From Corynespora cassiicola (lineage: Eukaryota > Ascomycota > Dothideomycetes > Pleosporales > Corynesporascaceae): 64,000 nucleotides of DNA. The translations under genes were made by a program, and so were the position numbers. Each line of letters starts with the position of its first letter. Positions within the stretch are counted from its first letter, which is position 1. The DNA is taken from NCBI GenBank assembly GCA_022059125.1, contig JAEUWY010000004.1:992001-1056000 (forward strand), read 5' to 3'. The notes under the pieces are model-generated. The model searched no databases. It saw only the letters and a program-made list of their open reading frames with translations, and was not told the DNA's origin. This document shows positions 62,256 to 64,000 of the stretch, one piece after another.

Positions 62256-64000
62256 ATGGCGCCTGTCGGCACTGCGGCCCAATCGCAGCAGGCAGACCCG
62301 ATTCTCACTCGCATCGTACAGCAAGATCGCGTGCCATGGTATAGCAAAAGAAATTTGAGGACGTTGTACATGCTTCTTTTACCAACATGTATTGGAATTG
62401 AAATGACTTCGGGCTTTGATTCGCAGATGATAAACACCGTCCAGATCGCGCCAAGTTGGCAGACCTGTGAGTTTGAGCAATAGCTTCACGGTTGGGACGC
62501 TTTTACCTCCGGGTTTCTGATACACGCAGATTTCGGGCATCCTACCGGATCGCTTCTAGGCATCATATCTGCAGCCTACAATCTCGGTGCCATATGCGCG
62601 CTTCCTTTTGTCCCGTACATAAACGACAATTTCGGGAGGAGATGGGCCATCTTCCTCGGCTCATGGGTCATGGTCATTGGGGCATGTATCCAAGCATTTT
62701 CTACCAACGGTATGCGTCCTCTCTCTGTGTTGCGATGGGTGTTGACATTACAAAGCTGCCATGTATGTGATGGCTCGCTGGCTTCTTGGTTTCGGGATTC
62801 CTTACTGCATCATCGCCGGATCCTCTCTGATGGGCGAGCTCGCATACCCAAAAGAGCGGCCAATTCTCACATCACTATTCAATGCTCTGTATTTTGTGGG
62901 GTCCTTGATTGCAGCAGGCATCAGCTTCGGAACACAAAGTATCAAGAGCGACTGGGCCTGGAGAATACCTTCGCTACTGCAGGCCGGTCCGTCATTGATA
63001 CAGATCATATTTATCTTGTATGTCACATTCCCTGTCAATGATTGAGTAAGCTAAAACTTCTCCAGCATGATTCCCGAATCCCCTCGCTTCTTGATTTCAA
63101 AGGACCGGGTGGACGAAGCTTATCAAATCTTGATCAAGTACCATGCCGAAGGCGATGTGCACTCCAATTTTGTACGTGCTGAGATGGCTCAAATCGAATC
63201 TACAATCAAAATCGAACTTGAACACTCGAGACGCTCATGGCGAGACATGATAGAAACATCTGGCATGCGAAAGCGCGTGATCATTGGAGCGTTCCTTGGA
63301 CTTTTTACGCAATGGTCAGGAAACACACTCATTTCATACTACCTAAACGACCTTTTGGTAATGATCGGGTACACTGATCCGAACTTTAAAGGAAAACTCA
63401 ATGTTGGGCTCAACTCATGGAATCTTTTCAACGCCGTGTTGATATCTTTGTTGGTCAGAAGATTCCCGAGAAGGAAAATGTATCTCACGTGTGCAACAGC
63501 TCTGCTATGCTGCTACGTTGGGTGGACGATCAGCATGCAGCAGTTTATGGAGAAGGGCGGTTCAGCAGCTGCCAAAGTCACCATATTTTTCATTTTCGCA
63601 TATTCTCCCTGCTATAACATTGGCTACAATGCCCTGACTTACAGTACGTCTAGAGATAACTCTCTAGCCTTGGGCTACTTGCTGACAGACGTGTAGCCTT
63701 TCTAGTGGAGCTGTTCCCATTTGCTCAGAGAGCTAGAGGAATAACCATTTTCCAATTGTTCGGACGGTCAGCAGGATTCTTCACAACATTTGTGAACCCG
63801 ATTGGGCTTGACAACATCGAGTGGAAGTGGCTCATCACATACTGTTGCTGGCTGGCCTTTGAGATTGTCTTTATTGTGAGCCCTCTTCCCATCGGCTTAT
63901 TGAAACATTGCCCTGACGGCCTGTAGTACTTCATGTTCCCAGAGACGTATGGGCGCACGCTGGAAGAATTGGCTTTCTTGTTTGAAGACCAAGCGCTCGC
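62256..64000 (+). CDS. MFS sugar transporter (lactose permease-like), 3' end beyond window
   Basis: Exons 62256-62466, 62530-62709, 62756-63017, 63066-63643, 63697-63875, 63928-64000 (continues past the edge); phases close at each junction. Twelve-helix proton symporter of the fungal sugar porter family. Seen: LLPTCIGIEMTSGFDSQMIN in helix 1, YNLGAICALPFVPYINDNFGRRWA between helices 2 and 3 with the GRR signature, MARWLLGFGIPYCIIAGSS, ELAYPKERP, the PESPRFL motif ending helix 6, a cytoplasmic loop, GLFTQWSGNTLISYY in helix 7, and TFLVELFPFAQRARG and PETYGRTLEEL near the end. The start gives a short polar N-terminus as usual. LAC12-like lactose or cellodextrin permeases have similar segments, so a disaccharide is possible, but the substrate is not certain. 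Confidence 0.92.

Overview
The window is nuclear DNA from a filamentous ascomycete (Pezizomycotina). The genes carry many short GT-AG introns of about 45-70 bases. The gene set includes cellobiose dehydrogenase, GH11 xylanase, GH114, an RTA1-like protein, fungal P450s and a PRM10/ThrE protein. The class is not determined; a plant-associated or saprotrophic Dothideomycete or Sordariomycete would fit. I saw no rRNA, tRNA or CRISPR array. Gene models below were spliced by hand from both strands, and reading frame and family motifs agree at almost every junction.

Layout. 1-0.4 kb: 3' end of a Slm1-type PH-domain gene. 2.3-12.4 kb: a more AT-rich accessory stretch with an orphan 842-aa protein, a coiled-coil protein, a decayed MFS transporter, a carnosine-N-methyltransferase-like protein with a signal-like N-terminus, and a GH11 xylanase. 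14-33.9 kb: a GC-richer block with copper amine oxidase (C-terminus AKL), SCP2-type thiolase (SRL), cellobiose dehydrogenase, GH114, RTA1-like, multicopper oxidase, a SET protein with a signal-like N-terminus and a small secreted protein. 34-43.6 kb: a second AT-rich stretch with a repeat-bearing orphan, a Cys-rich secreted protein, a Gfd2/YDR514C-like nuclease with an apparent frameshift, and a P450. 43.9-64 kb: serine carboxypeptidase, a P450/FAD-monooxygenase pair, PRM10/ThrE, a head-to-head pair encoding both subunits of a biotin-dependent acyl-CoA carboxylase (alpha subunit ends in SKL), and a sugar transporter cut by the right edge.

The most interesting theme is peroxisomal. Three unrelated enzymes end in canonical PTS1 tripeptides: amine oxidase AKL, SCP2-thiolase SRL, and biotin carboxylase SKL. 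The three promoter regions that serve them each contain at least one CCTCGG core, the site known for the fungal fatty-acid regulators FarA/FarB. A peroxisomal biotin-dependent acyl-CoA carboxylase is unexpected, since the familiar eukaryotic ones are mitochondrial or cytosolic. Much of the remaining content is secreted plant-polymer and redox chemistry (GH11, CDH, multicopper oxidase, GH114, S10 peptidase) plus candidate effectors in the AT-rich blocks.
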